A stretch of 64,000 nt of DNA, from NCBI GenBank assembly GCA_947447265.1, contig CANFKC010000015.1, forward strand, positions 1 through 64,000, read 5' to 3'. The position numbers and the translations under genes were made by a program. The notes below the pieces were generated by a model that had not been told where the DNA came from, ran no database searches, and saw only the letters and a list, made by a program, of their open reading frames with translations. Each line of letters starts with the position of its first letter. Within the stretch, counting starts at the first letter, position 1. Positions 53,501 through 61,256 of this stretch are shown one piece after another. The DNA is from Chitinophagaceae bacterium. GTDB taxonomy: Bacteria; Bacteroidota; Bacteroidia; Chitinophagales; Chitinophagaceae.

Positions 53501-55115
53501 ATGGAGCAGCTTTAATACATCTATTGCAGTGGTAACTGCTGGTGGCGTGGTCACCGGTGTTACAGCTGGTTCAACCCTGATAAGCTATGCTGTGAGTAAT
53601 GCATGCGGAACTGCCTATGCAACCAAAACAATTATAGTAGATCCTATACCGACAATTGTGGTAACACCAGCAGCACCTGACTATTGTATTGGAGGCACTA
53701 CCCCGCTTGTAGCTAGTGGAGCTGTTACCTATACATGGTCACCAGGGACTGCCTTAACAGCAACAACAGGTGCTTCTGTAATGGCAAACCCGACAACAAC
53801 TACAACGTATACCGTTACCGGCGTTGCAGCAAACAGTTGCACCAATACCAGAACAGCAACCGTAACCGTTCATCCATTGCCTACACTCTCTATTCCGAAT
53901 TTAACTATGTGCAACGGAACATCAAGTGTGCTTACTGTGAGCGGTGCTAACACCTATGTCTGGAGCCCGGCAGGAACGCTTAGTTCCAGCACAGGTAACA
54001 CTGTACTTGCTAGCCCTACCGATACCATTACTTATAACATTGTTGGTACTGACATTTTTGGTTGTGTTAATTCAACTACAGTAACTGTGAATGTGAACCC
54101 GATACCTGCAGCGCCAGTTGTTGTTACGCCAGTTAACTATTGCATGACGGCTACTTCTATTCCATTAGTTGCGACCGGTACCAGCTTATTGTGGTACTCG
54201 GCTGCTACAGGCGGCGTAGGAAGCGGCACTGCACCAACCCCATCAACTGCAGCCGTAGGAACATTCAATTTCTACGTAACCCAAACCGTTGAAACATGCG
54301 AAAGCCCGCGTGCTACTATTACTGTGAACGTTTTGCATAACTCAGTTACCAGTTTCGATTACAAAATACTCTATGGTTGCACATTCGATACCGTGGTATT
54401 CAATAACACTTCGCAGTATTCTAACCACTACGAATGGACATTTGGCGACGGACCTGCAATAGACACAACTATTAACCCGGTACATTTTTACCTACCTGCC
54501 CATGCGCCAACAAATTATACCGTTAAGCTACATGGCTACAACCCTATTTGTTTCGATGATTCAACGATTCAGGTATTGACATTGTTACCAAATCCAAATC
54601 CGCCAAACGTAATTAATAACATTACTGCCGACCAAACGATTACTTTCGGAAACAGTGTGCAGCTTGATGTGACTGGTGGATTTATCTTCTATTGGAAGCC
54701 TGATGACGGTTCATTAAACAACCCGAACATCAATAACCCTGTTGCAACCCCAAGTGTTACTACAACTTATTATGTATATGCTTACGACAAGACCGGTTGC
54801 ATGGATTCTTCAAAAGTTACCATTACAGTAGACTATCACGACAACGATTTCATACCAAGTGCCTTTACGCCTAACGGTGATGGCCAGAATGATGTGTTTA
54901 AAATATCACATCTTAGATACACTAAGCTCGTAGAATTCAGTATCTACAACCGTTGGGGCCAACGCGTTTTCCATACCGATGATATGACTAAGGGATGGGA
55001 TGGCCATTTTGATGGAGAACCGCAGGATATGGGCGTGTATAACTACCTCATAATTACTGCACAGACCGACGGTTCGAACAAGACGTATAAAGGAACCGTT
55101 ACGCTGATCAGGTAA
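50595..55115 (+). CDS. Gliding motility-associated (T9SS type B) Ig-repeat protein
   Basis: A 1,506-residue secreted protein with a signal peptide (about 1-30, ending SFASHIVG). A large N-terminal region (about 30-420) resembles the opening part of Bacteroidota gliding-associated proteins (HIVGADLFYTYVSG, Y-x-I-T-F-x-A-Y-x-D-C). Then come PKD/SprB-like repeats with TWSPGTGL, seven Big_2-like two-Cys repeats (about 505-1,035), further TWSPG repeats, a PKD-like domain with YEWTFGDG (about 1,280), and the type B sorting domain (CHU_C/TIGR04131-like, about 1,417-1,506) with FIPSAFTPNGDGQNDVF, IYNRWGQRVF and GVYNYLI. It is likely a cell-surface adhesin for gliding or attachment. A short terminator follows. 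Confidence 0.92.
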   Translation: MNLFYNSLKKRTLSLVFTIVFLFISLGSFASHIVGADLFYTYVSGSTYKITFVAYGDCGPASASIFAQLPNARPQICIYDAGTYVATVNLKIDTPTNPYTGKEITPVCPADSTSTQCTNTSFSIPGIKKFVYTGTYTLPRTSHFWRFIFDGGMGATGAGRAAAITNITAGSVIQLIDSLDNTYHNNSSPALTIVPTPFFCLNNNDSYNPGAVDPESDSMRFNLVPGTMGSSSCGSIGGSVTYTGGYTATNPLQVSAGTMVFNNATGQLNFFPNALQRSLVVYNITEYRNDTFIGTSQREMTFLVLTCTTPPPTGSFTSASAGTVIDSAHFSVCSGTGAYTVTLTPREADTTHLIYVTASGLPAGATFTTVNDSTNHPVCTFSWTTTGVTPGSYTFFVTFKDNSCPINGVRTNSYTIVVAPLPTVDGGPAVTICDGSSTVLTGSGAFTYTWSPGTGLSCTACTSPTASPSVTTLYTVTGTSAAGCVNTDTVTVFVNPRPDTIAGTSPICAGSTTTLTDATTGGTWTTSNAGVASVGSASGLVTGVSAGTATITYTLTATGCYRTMSFTVNPMPTAIGGPTSVCLNATITETDGVAGGTWTTSNAAIASIAAATGVVYGVAVGTATITYTLPGGCFVTRGITVNPLPSVITGTTVLCAGTTVTLADSVAGGTWSTSSSAIASVNSSTGVVYGTAGGTATITYTIPTGCYMTISVTVNPLPSGISGTPYVCVGSTTTLSDATAGGSWSSSNTAVASIDASTGIVYGITAGTATMTYTLPTGCYRTLGITVYPLPSVITGPSVVCVGATITLSDSLSGGLWSTASAGIASVSATSGVVTGVAAGTVTITYRISVSSCYATTTITVNPLPVAGTIGGPTSVCVSDTITLTETVTGGTWSSTSTSIASVSSTGDVYGISAGTDTIKYSVTNSCGTAVATYLVTVIAFPTAGTITGPTNVCENASVTFVDAITGGGWSSFNTSIAVVTAGGVVTGVTAGSTLISYAVSNACGTAYATKTIIVDPIPTIVVTPAAPDYCIGGTTPLVASGAVTYTWSPGTALTATTGASVMANPTTTTTYTVTGVAANSCTNTRTATVTVHPLPTLSIPNLTMCNGTSSVLTVSGANTYVWSPAGTLSSSTGNTVLASPTDTITYNIVGTDIFGCVNSTTVTVNVNPIPAAPVVVTPVNYCMTATSIPLVATGTSLLWYSAATGGVGSGTAPTPSTAAVGTFNFYVTQTVETCESPRATITVNVLHNSVTSFDYKILYGCTFDTVVFNNTSQYSNHYEWTFGDGPAIDTTINPVHFYLPAHAPTNYTVKLHGYNPICFDDSTIQVLTLLPNPNPPNVINNITADQTITFGNSVQLDVTGGFIFYWKPDDGSLNNPNINNPVATPSVTTTYYVYAYDKTGCMDSSKVTITVDYHDNDFIPSAFTPNGDGQNDVFKISHLRYTKLVEFSIYNRWGQRVFHTDDMTKGWDGHFDGEPQDMGVYNYLIITAQTDGSNKTYKGTVTLIR

Positions 55116-55138
55116 ACCAGCTTATTCAGTAAATAGAT

Positions 55139-55160
55139 AAAGACTCCGGGAGTTTTTTTA
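55139..55160 (+). terminator. Terminator after the gliding-associated gene
   Basis: aaagactc (55139-55146) pairs with gagttttt (55150-55157) around cgg and runs directly into seven T's. The stem is short, with one wobble pair. Confidence 0.55.
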
Positions 55161-55336
55161 TGCAATAGACATATACCATTCTTTACTTTAACGGAATGAG
55201 AACCCGTAACTACTTACAATAGTGCGTGTAAGACATAAGAAATGCATTTATATACAATCAATTTGGTTAGCACAAAATCAATCTCTAGCTTGGTAGCACC
55301 TATTTTTCTTCTTTACCACTATGATACTTTTTTACA

Positions 55337-56380
55337 ATGTACTTTAACAAAAGAAAGGTACTTACCAATGTTCTTTTCGTACTGCTTGGGGGCTCAGTTT
55401 CATATCTGGCTTTTTCAAACAGTTCTCCTTTTGTACGAAAAAACATGCTGCCGGCAGCGACTGCGGCTATTCCTGCTAACCAAAACAGCAATTGTGGCTA
55501 CAGCCTTGTGAGGGGTTTGCCCTCGGGACTCGTCAACCCACTGCTTCTTGTTGACCCTGACTGTGAAGCGCCAAGCTACACTGGGCTGAAAGCTACACTT
55601 CAAAACTATATTGATGAAAATAAGGTGGCAGGCAGAATTACATCTGCATCAGTCTACTTCAGAAACCTGAGCAGCGCTGAGTGGATAGACTGCAATCCGG
55701 AACTTACCTACCATCCCGGCTCACTGGCTAAGTTACCAATGCTTTTCGCCTATCTGCATAAGGCCGAAAACGACCCATCTATACTTAAGAAAACAATATT
55801 TTTCGATAAGGTAGAAGAAGGCCATGTGCATACACAGACCTTTAACAGCAAAGCTATAGTGAAAGGCCACAGCTACACTGTTAGAGAACTGCTCGATTAT
55901 ATGATTGGCTATTCTGACAATGCTGCTACCTACCTGTTAAATGTAAACATGGGCTTTGATCCATACCTTAAAATATATTCCGACCTGCGCCTCAGAGTGC
56001 CTTCAACAGCCAACAGAGACTATGAGATGTCAACAAAAGAATACTCCCGTTTCTTTATTGTGCTGTATAATTCTACCTACCTTTCACAGGAAATGTCGCA
56101 ACTGGCATGTACGCTGCTCAATAATAACGAATTCAATGAGGGTATATTGAAGGGCATACCATCAACCGTTAAAACCATTCATAAATTTGGAGAGATGGGT
56201 GAGGTCAAAAAAAATAGCCATGAGCTCCACGAGTCTGCAATAGTGTTTTTAGATAACAAACCTTACCTGCTTACGGTTATGACAAAAGGCAGCGATAAGA
56301 AGGTGCTACCAGAAATAATAAGTAAAATATCAACACTGGTCTATGAATATGTTCAGGGCGACAAGAAAATACCAGCATAA
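55337..56380 (+). CDS. Beta-lactamase-fold serine hydrolase (class A-like)
   Basis: A 347-residue exported protein with an N-terminal hydrophobic segment (about 8-27). It has the nucleophile motif S-x-x-K (PGSLAKLPML, Ser129 and Lys132) and the SDN motif (GYSDNAATYLL, 193-195) of class A beta-lactamases and related peptidases. The third motif, usually K-T/S-G, reads KFG (283-285, HKFGEMGE). No clear ExxxN omega-loop pair carrying the deacylating Glu166 is visible. It may therefore be a peptidoglycan-active DD-peptidase-like enzyme or an inactive or altered member rather than a drug-resistance enzyme (inference). It follows the gliding-associated gene by 221 nt and ends at a bidirectional terminator. 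Confidence 0.8.
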   Translation: MYFNKRKVLTNVLFVLLGGSVSYLAFSNSSPFVRKNMLPAATAAIPANQNSNCGYSLVRGLPSGLVNPLLLVDPDCEAPSYTGLKATLQNYIDENKVAGRITSASVYFRNLSSAEWIDCNPELTYHPGSLAKLPMLFAYLHKAENDPSILKKTIFFDKVEEGHVHTQTFNSKAIVKGHSYTVRELLDYMIGYSDNAATYLLNVNMGFDPYLKIYSDLRLRVPSTANRDYEMSTKEYSRFFIVLYNSTYLSQEMSQLACTLLNNNEFNEGILKGIPSTVKTIHKFGEMGEVKKNSHELHESAIVFLDNKPYLLTVMTKGSDKKVLPEIISKISTLVYEYVQGDKKIPA

Positions 56381-56405
56381 AAAAGATAAAAAATAGAGTT
56401 ATAAA

Positions 56406-56433
56406 AAAGATGCCGTAAATGGCATCTTTTTTT
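56406..56433. terminator. Bidirectional terminator between convergent genes
   Basis: Stem aaagatgcc (56406-56414) and ggcatcttt (56421-56429), 6-nt loop, with T-runs on both strands. It serves the serine hydrolase (plus) and the AHSA1 gene (minus). Confidence 0.88.
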
Positions 56434-56479
56434 ATAACTCATAAGTCGTATTGCGTTGAACTTAAACCCGAGTCTCCCC

Positions 56480-57454
56480 CTATTTAACCTGAGTCAACAA
56501 ATACTCATTCAATTTGTCGAACGTACCTGCGAAACCTTCCTGCATGCTTGATGAGAGTGCATTAAATGCAGCTATCTCCTCTTCAGTTGCATTAATCGGT
56601 CCAGCTTTTAACACCAGTTGTGTCTTACCTCCATTTTCTGAAAGTGTAAGCACATTTAATACATGTTCCGGCCAAACCGGCAACCATGGGTTGGCTGCAT
56701 ATCCACCACCCTCATCTGAAAATGAACTGACAAACACTAATTTTTCTGGTGCAATAATTTCCCTGTAAACGAATTTCCCCCAAATTTCCCCAGCCATTGG
56801 ATGTTTCATTAAATAATGGAACATGCCGCCTGGTTTAAGGTCGAAAGATTTTACTTCAACACTTGCACCCTGAGGTCCCCACCAGCGGGCTAGATGTTCA
56901 GGGTCCGTCCATACCTTAAACACCAACTCTTTCGGGGCATCCAGTTCGCGACTAATGACTAATGAAACAATATCAGGAATGCATACGAGATGGGCCTCCA
57001 GCCTGTTCAATGTTTGATTAGCACCTTCTGTTACACCGTATTCCTTAGTTAGCATCTGAAGTATTTCCGCTGACGCAAATGTACTGGTCATAGTGACTTT
57101 CGTTTTGGCTCCAACAGCTTCGAAAGTAACAAATACATGAAAACTGTTCGGGTCGTTATCTATATCATCACTGTGCACATAAACCAGTTTTTCGCCGGGA
57201 ACCACTTCTGTGTAAACTATTCTGTTCGGAAAATCGGTACCATCAGGCGCATGAATAATGTAGCGCCAAACGCCGCCTGGCTTTACACTCATTTCACTTA
57301 TTGTATTAGTGAAGCCATTTGGTCCCCACCATTGCGCAATGTGCTCCGGTTCTGTCCAGACTTTATATACCATTTCCCGCGGCGCATTTACAAGACGGGT
57401 CACCACTAATTCACGGCCATTATTGCCGCCGATGCTTTCATTTTTGTTTTCCAT
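56480..57454 (-). CDS. Tandem AHSA1/SRPBCC-domain protein
   Basis: A 324-residue protein with two copies of the AHSA1 (activator of Hsp90 ATPase homologue 1-like) SRPBCC fold, at about 10-150 and 165-320. Both begin with the pattern V(T/S)R-x-(V/L)-(N/D)AP-(R/K)E-(M/L)V(Y/F)KVWT-(E/D)PEH-(I/L)A-(Q/R)WWGP. Such proteins bind hydrophobic ligands in a deep cavity. No ligand is known here. Single-domain copies are usual, so the in-frame duplication is a small novelty. The gene overlaps the ArsR gene by 17 nt and is surely co-transcribed with it, the usual ArsR-AHSA1 pairing. Confidence 0.9.
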   Translation of the reverse strand: MENKNESIGGNNGRELVVTRLVNAPREMVYKVWTEPEHIAQWWGPNGFTNTISEMSVKPGGVWRYIIHAPDGTDFPNRIVYTEVVPGEKLVYVHSDDIDNDPNSFHVFVTFEAVGAKTKVTMTSTFASAEILQMLTKEYGVTEGANQTLNRLEAHLVCIPDIVSLVISRELDAPKELVFKVWTDPEHLARWWGPQGASVEVKSFDLKPGGMFHYLMKHPMAGEIWGKFVYREIIAPEKLVFVSSFSDEGGGYAANPWLPVWPEHVLNVLTLSENGGKTQLVLKAGPINATEEEIAAFNALSSSMQEGFAGTFDKLNEYLLTQVK

Positions 57455-57812
57455 TAGCTTTTCTTTTATTTGGTTTCAATGTTTGTTCACTTGCTGCCGG
57501 TGTTTTCTGCAATTGTTGCAGATAGTTGTCCAGAGAATCAAATCTGTCTGTCCATATTTTGCGATACTGTTCTACCCAATCAGAAACCTCACCCAGTTGC
57601 TGCAATTTCGCCTCACAATATCGCTCTCTCCCTTGTTGCCTTATTGTAATCAGGCCACATTCCGTCAATATCTTAATGTGCTTCGATATAGCTGGCCTGC
57701 TAACATCAAAGTGTTCCGCAACCGCATTAAGGTTAAGACTTTCATGAGCTATCATATTAATGATCGCCCTTCGTGTTGGGTCCGCTATAGCCTGGAAAAC
57801 ATCTCTTCTCAT
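57438..57812 (-). CDS. ArsR-family transcriptional repressor
   Basis: A 124-residue winged-helix regulator. It opens with VFQAIADPTRRAIINMI and carries the recognition helix region LNAVAEHFDVSRPAISKHIKIL, then the wing CGLITIRQQGRERYCEAK. No Cys-rich metal site is visible, which suggests a non-metal effector as in the AHSA1-linked subgroup. The C-terminal tail is basic and Lys-rich. It overlaps the AHSA1 gene, and two copies of a palindromic operator flank its -7 box, so it most likely represses its own operon. Confidence 0.92.
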   Translation of the reverse strand: MRRDVFQAIADPTRRAIINMIAHESLNLNAVAEHFDVSRPAISKHIKILTECGLITIRQQGRERYCEAKLQQLGEVSDWVEQYRKIWTDRFDSLDNYLQQLQKTPAASEQTLKPNKRKANGKQK

Positions 57813-57829
57813 TTTACCTCGGTAATTAT

Positions 57830-57877
57830 GTAACTATTCGGTTACAAATATATACGTAACTATTCGGTTACGCAAAA
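57830..57877 (-). promoter_or_regulatory. ArsR operon promoter with two identical palindromic operators
   Basis: The minus strand has a -33 TTTG (57873-57876), a 20-nt spacer and a -7 TATATTTG (57845-57852), an excellent Bacteroidota promoter. The palindrome gtaactattcggttac occurs twice, at 57830-57845 (start-site side) and 57856-57871 (between -33 and -7), 26 bp apart. Binding at either would block RNA polymerase. Confidence 0.8.
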
Positions 57878-57903
57878 TAATTTTCACAATTTTACCGAAG
57901 GGC

Positions 57904-57955
57904 AAAAAAAACCAGAAAACTCAGTGCTCCTTTTTGGAACAGCTGAATTTTCTGG
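57904..57955 (-). terminator. Terminator after the PhnB-like gene
   Basis: ccagaaaactcag (57912-57924) pairs with ctgaattttctgg (57943-57955) with one wobble, and on the minus strand a run of eight T follows (57904-57911). Confidence 0.85.
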
Positions 57956-57986
57956 AAAAATGTTACCCGCCTTAATTGTTTAATAC

Positions 57987-58412
57987 CTATTGCTTCGGAT
58001 AGTCATAATTTACCATCCACTGTATGCCAAATTTGTCGGTGCACATACCAAAATAAGCACCCCAGAAGGTCTTTTCCATTGCCATAGTTACTTTACCGCC
58101 AGCTGAAATGCCGCTAAATATAGCGTTCGCCTCGTCTTCACTTTTGGCATCGACCGACAGTGAAAAATTGGTTCCTTCTATAACTTTATTGCCCATTGAT
58201 TCCACCGCATCAGATGCCATCAAAATGCTATTGCCTACCGGCAGGGCTACGTGCATAATCTTTTCTTTATCCTGGTCAGATAAGTTGTCACCATGCCCGG
58301 TATCTTTAAACCGCTGGAAAGTTGCGAACTCGCCCCCGAATACTGATTTATAAAAATTGAAAACATCTTCCGCGTTGCCGTTAAATGTTAGGTATGTGCC
58401 GATCGTTGCCAT
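57987..58412 (-). CDS. PhnB-like VOC family protein
   Basis: A 141-residue protein of the PhnB/3-demethylubiquinone methyltransferase-like VOC subgroup. It begins TYLTFNGNAEDVFNFYKSVFGGEF, has MHVALPVGNSILMASDA, and ends WGAYFGMCTDKFGIQWMVNY. Members of this subgroup often sit beside ArsR and AHSA1 genes, as here (175 nt upstream of the ArsR start, same strand), but it has its own terminator. The substrate is unknown. Confidence 0.88.
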   Translation of the reverse strand: MATIGTYLTFNGNAEDVFNFYKSVFGGEFATFQRFKDTGHGDNLSDQDKEKIMHVALPVGNSILMASDAVESMGNKVIEGTNFSLSVDAKSEDEANAIFSGISAGGKVTMAMEKTFWGAYFGMCTDKFGIQWMVNYDYPKQ

Positions 58413-58564
58413 AGTTTGTTTAAGATTTCAGCTAGAATATGGCAATAAAAGTAAACAAAAAAGTACGCGACTGTGCCATATTGGCCTCTCAAATATTAAC
58501 TTTTGTGAGGCCATTTTACGAAACCCATCCCCTATCTTTAGCGTACATATAAAGAACAGCAGGA

Positions 58565-59968
58565 ATGAAAATAACTTTTCACGGTGCAGCGCGTACCGTA
58601 ACAGGATCGAAACATATGCTACAGTTAACCAATGGCAATAAATACCTGCTCGATTGCGGAATGTTTCAGGGCATGGGCGATGAAACACTCCAGCTCAATA
58701 GTCATTTTGGGTTCAGGTCCGATGAGGTTACTGCGGTAGTTATCTCACATGCGCACATCGATCATATTGGCCTGCTCCCTAAACTTGTGAAAGAAGGCTA
58801 CAGGGGCAATATCTACTGCACTCCTCCAACAAAAGAACTGGCTGAAATATTGCTGCTCGATTCTGCACACATACAGGAAAGCGACGCAATACATGTGAAT
58901 AAACGAAACAAAGCGCAAAACAAACCCTTGATTGAACCATTGTACACGCAAGATGATGTGCAAAATGTATTGCCGCTATTTGTTACTATTCCCTATAATG
59001 AACCTTATCGTATTGACGACAACATTGAGCTGACCTATACCGATTGCGGCCACATACTGGGAAGCGCCGCAATCAACCTTAAAATAGACGAAAACGGCAA
59101 ACACGCTACGCTTACATTCAGTGGAGATGTTGGTCGTTATCATGATATGATACTACGCCCGCCATCTACCTTCCCGCAGGCCGATTACCTATTACTGGAA
59201 TCGACATACGGCAACAAGCTGCACAAACTTGTTGTGAATTCAGCCGATGAAGTTCTAAAGTTTATTACCGATACCTGCCTGAAGAAGAAAGGAAAGCTGA
59301 TAATACCGGCCTTCAGCGTCGGCAGAACACAGGAAATACTCTACCTGCTTAACAGGTTGGACAGCGAACGCAGATTGCCTCCACTAAACTATTTTGTAGA
59401 TAGCCCACTTTCTATTGAAGCAACGGAAATAATAAAACACAACCCCGAATGTTTTAATAAAGAAGCACAAAAGCTATTGCATACAGACCCTGACTTATTT
59501 GGTTTCCCGGGTTTGCATTACACCAGATCGGCCGAGGAATCGAAGGCTTTGAATGATGACCATACGCCTTGTGTAATTATAGCAGCGTCTGGTATGGCGG
59601 AAGCGGGCCGTATAAAGCATCATATAGCACAGAATATCAGTAACCGAGACAATACCATCTTGCTTGTCGGCTATTGCGAGCCGCGCTCATTAGGCGGCAG
59701 GCTACGCGACGGCGCAACGGAAGTGAGTATTTATGGAGACAAGTATACTGTGAATGCTGAAATTGGTATGATAGAAAGCATGAGTGCACATGGCGACTAC
59801 GAAGACCTGCTGGACTGGGTAAGCTGCCAGGATGCATCGAAAGTAAAAAGGGTATTCCTGGTGCATGGCGAATACGATGTACAGGTTGCCTTCAGAGAGA
59901 GATTACTGCATAAGGGATTTGCAGAAATAGATATACCGCATCAGCACGAACAGGTTGACCTCGATTAA
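58565..59968 (+). CDS. Beta-CASP MBL-fold RNA metallo-hydrolase (CPSF73-like)
   Basis: A 467-residue member of the metallo-beta-lactamase/beta-CASP group, related to CPSF73 and bacterial exonucleases YhcR/YSH1-like. Motifs seen are the opening FHGAARTVTGSKHML, zinc motif HAHIDH (62-67), DCGHILGSAAI, the Asp in TFSGDVGR, beta-CASP blocks IIPAFSVGRTQEILYLL and CVIIAASGMAEAGRIKHH, and the final His in FLVHGEYDV. It probably cleaves or processes RNA in the cytoplasm. The gene ends overlapping the end of the convergent DUF3810 gene by 4 nt. Confidence 0.92.
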   Translation: MKITFHGAARTVTGSKHMLQLTNGNKYLLDCGMFQGMGDETLQLNSHFGFRSDEVTAVVISHAHIDHIGLLPKLVKEGYRGNIYCTPPTKELAEILLLDSAHIQESDAIHVNKRNKAQNKPLIEPLYTQDDVQNVLPLFVTIPYNEPYRIDDNIELTYTDCGHILGSAAINLKIDENGKHATLTFSGDVGRYHDMILRPPSTFPQADYLLLESTYGNKLHKLVVNSADEVLKFITDTCLKKKGKLIIPAFSVGRTQEILYLLNRLDSERRLPPLNYFVDSPLSIEATEIIKHNPECFNKEAQKLLHTDPDLFGFPGLHYTRSAEESKALNDDHTPCVIIAASGMAEAGRIKHHIAQNISNRDNTILLVGYCEPRSLGGRLRDGATEVSIYGDKYTVNAEIGMIESMSAHGDYEDLLDWVSCQDASKVKRVFLVHGEYDVQVAFRERLLHKGFAEIDIPHQHEQVDLD

Positions 59969-61044
59969 GGTATATATAGCTTAGTACCCTTTTTTAAAAA
60001 CTGTCGGCGCTCCAGCAACCATGCATTAGCTACAATACTGCTGTAGCTGCGAATGCCATCTTTTTGATGCTGTAGCTTTAAGTAATTGTCGTACATCTCA
60101 CTGGTAATGTAGGTAGCGTCATTGTCATAGAGGTCGCTCAGGCTGTCGAGTATGGCTACATGCCGTTGCGAAAGGCTGTTCAAACCAGTCGCAAACTTCT
60201 TTGCGCGCACGGAATCTTTCCGCCGCAGGCGGCGGTCAACATACAGCCATACATTCAGGTCAGCGGAATATTTAAAAGCCGGATCGGACGACATTTTACA
60301 AAGGGAATAGGCCATCAGATTCGCATCACCTTCGGCTGCAACGCCCGCCTGGTGGGCCATTTCATGGCTAACAACAAAAGGCAGCATAAAAGCAGGTAAG
60401 CGCCCGCTCACCTGCCCTTCCCCGGTAAACGGATTATAATAGCCCTCGATGGCCAGACGCTCCAGAAAATACCCAAACAATGATGGCTTTATATTCAAGC
60501 CCAAAGCGGTAAGGCGTGAATCAGAGTAAAGGCGGTAATTGCTGGCTGCCACTTTATTTACGGCCGCAATTGTCATATCCTTGTAGCCCGGAGCGTACCT
60601 GTTCATCTCTGCTACCAGCATAGAATCAAAAATACCCAGGCGCACGGTGTCGTTATTGCTGTGTAATGCCCAGGTTTTAGCAAGCGGTTCCTTATAGTAA
60701 TTAGCGCCCCATCCTAGTACAAAATACAAGTAAACTGCCAGTCCCACGTTAACAACGTTCAACACTGACGCCCCCAATTGCGATTTGTTTGCCCGGAAAT
60801 GAAAAAGATATTTTACCCACTTTATCAGGGCGAGCAGCAGCATTGTTCCACCACCTATATAAATCATATCACCAATGCTGAACGGCAAATACCCGAAAAA
60901 CAGGTCGCGCAGTGCCTGCAGCGGATAGTAGAACCACCGGTCGTAAATATGGACCGCCTGTTCGCTTGCAGGAAACACCATCAGCGCCACAGCAATAACT
61001 ATCACGAGCACCCCGGTAACATAAAATCTACGCTTAAAACTCAT
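59965..61044 (-). CDS. DUF3810 membrane protein with HExxH-type motif
   Basis: A 359-residue protein with three N-terminal membrane segments (about 7-25, 55-78, 95-115). A soluble domain holds VSHEMAHQAGVAAEGDANL (near 230-250), matching a zinc-peptidase HExxH with a downstream Glu. This is the DUF3810 family, widespread in Bacteroidota and uncharacterised. A membrane-bound metalloprotease role is inferred from the motif only. Confidence 0.88.
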   Translation of the reverse strand: MSFKRRFYVTGVLVIVIAVALMVFPASEQAVHIYDRWFYYPLQALRDLFFGYLPFSIGDMIYIGGGTMLLLALIKWVKYLFHFRANKSQLGASVLNVVNVGLAVYLYFVLGWGANYYKEPLAKTWALHSNNDTVRLGIFDSMLVAEMNRYAPGYKDMTIAAVNKVAASNYRLYSDSRLTALGLNIKPSLFGYFLERLAIEGYYNPFTGEGQVSGRLPAFMLPFVVSHEMAHQAGVAAEGDANLMAYSLCKMSSDPAFKYSADLNVWLYVDRRLRRKDSVRAKKFATGLNSLSQRHVAILDSLSDLYDNDATYITSEMYDNYLKLQHQKDGIRSYSSIVANAWLLERRQFLKKGTKLYIP

Positions 61045-61208
61045 GAGGGTTTCGATGAATGGTTGTTGCCATACAAATTTAACGGTACTGATGTTAAGCT
61101 CAATAAAATAAATTTATAGCTGACAATCTGTTTCCTTTTAAAACATAAGCCACGGCTAATCTCATGAGCTGAATTCAGGCAATCAATACAACATAACGCC
61201 AGAAATAC

Positions 61209-61216
61209 TATTTTTG
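61209..61216 (+). promoter_or_regulatory. -7 promoter box (TATTTTTG) of the acyltransferase gene
   Basis: Fits TAnnTTTG, 40 nt before the ATG at 61257. No -33 TTTG at the right distance. Confidence 0.4.
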
Positions 61217-61256
61217 AAATAATAGCAGCTAACAACCGTTATACTGCTAACTATAG

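Noticed and set aside
55337-56380. An antibiotic-resistance class A beta-lactamase
   Set aside because: The third motif is KFG and the omega-loop Glu is not evident, so a resistance claim is not supported.
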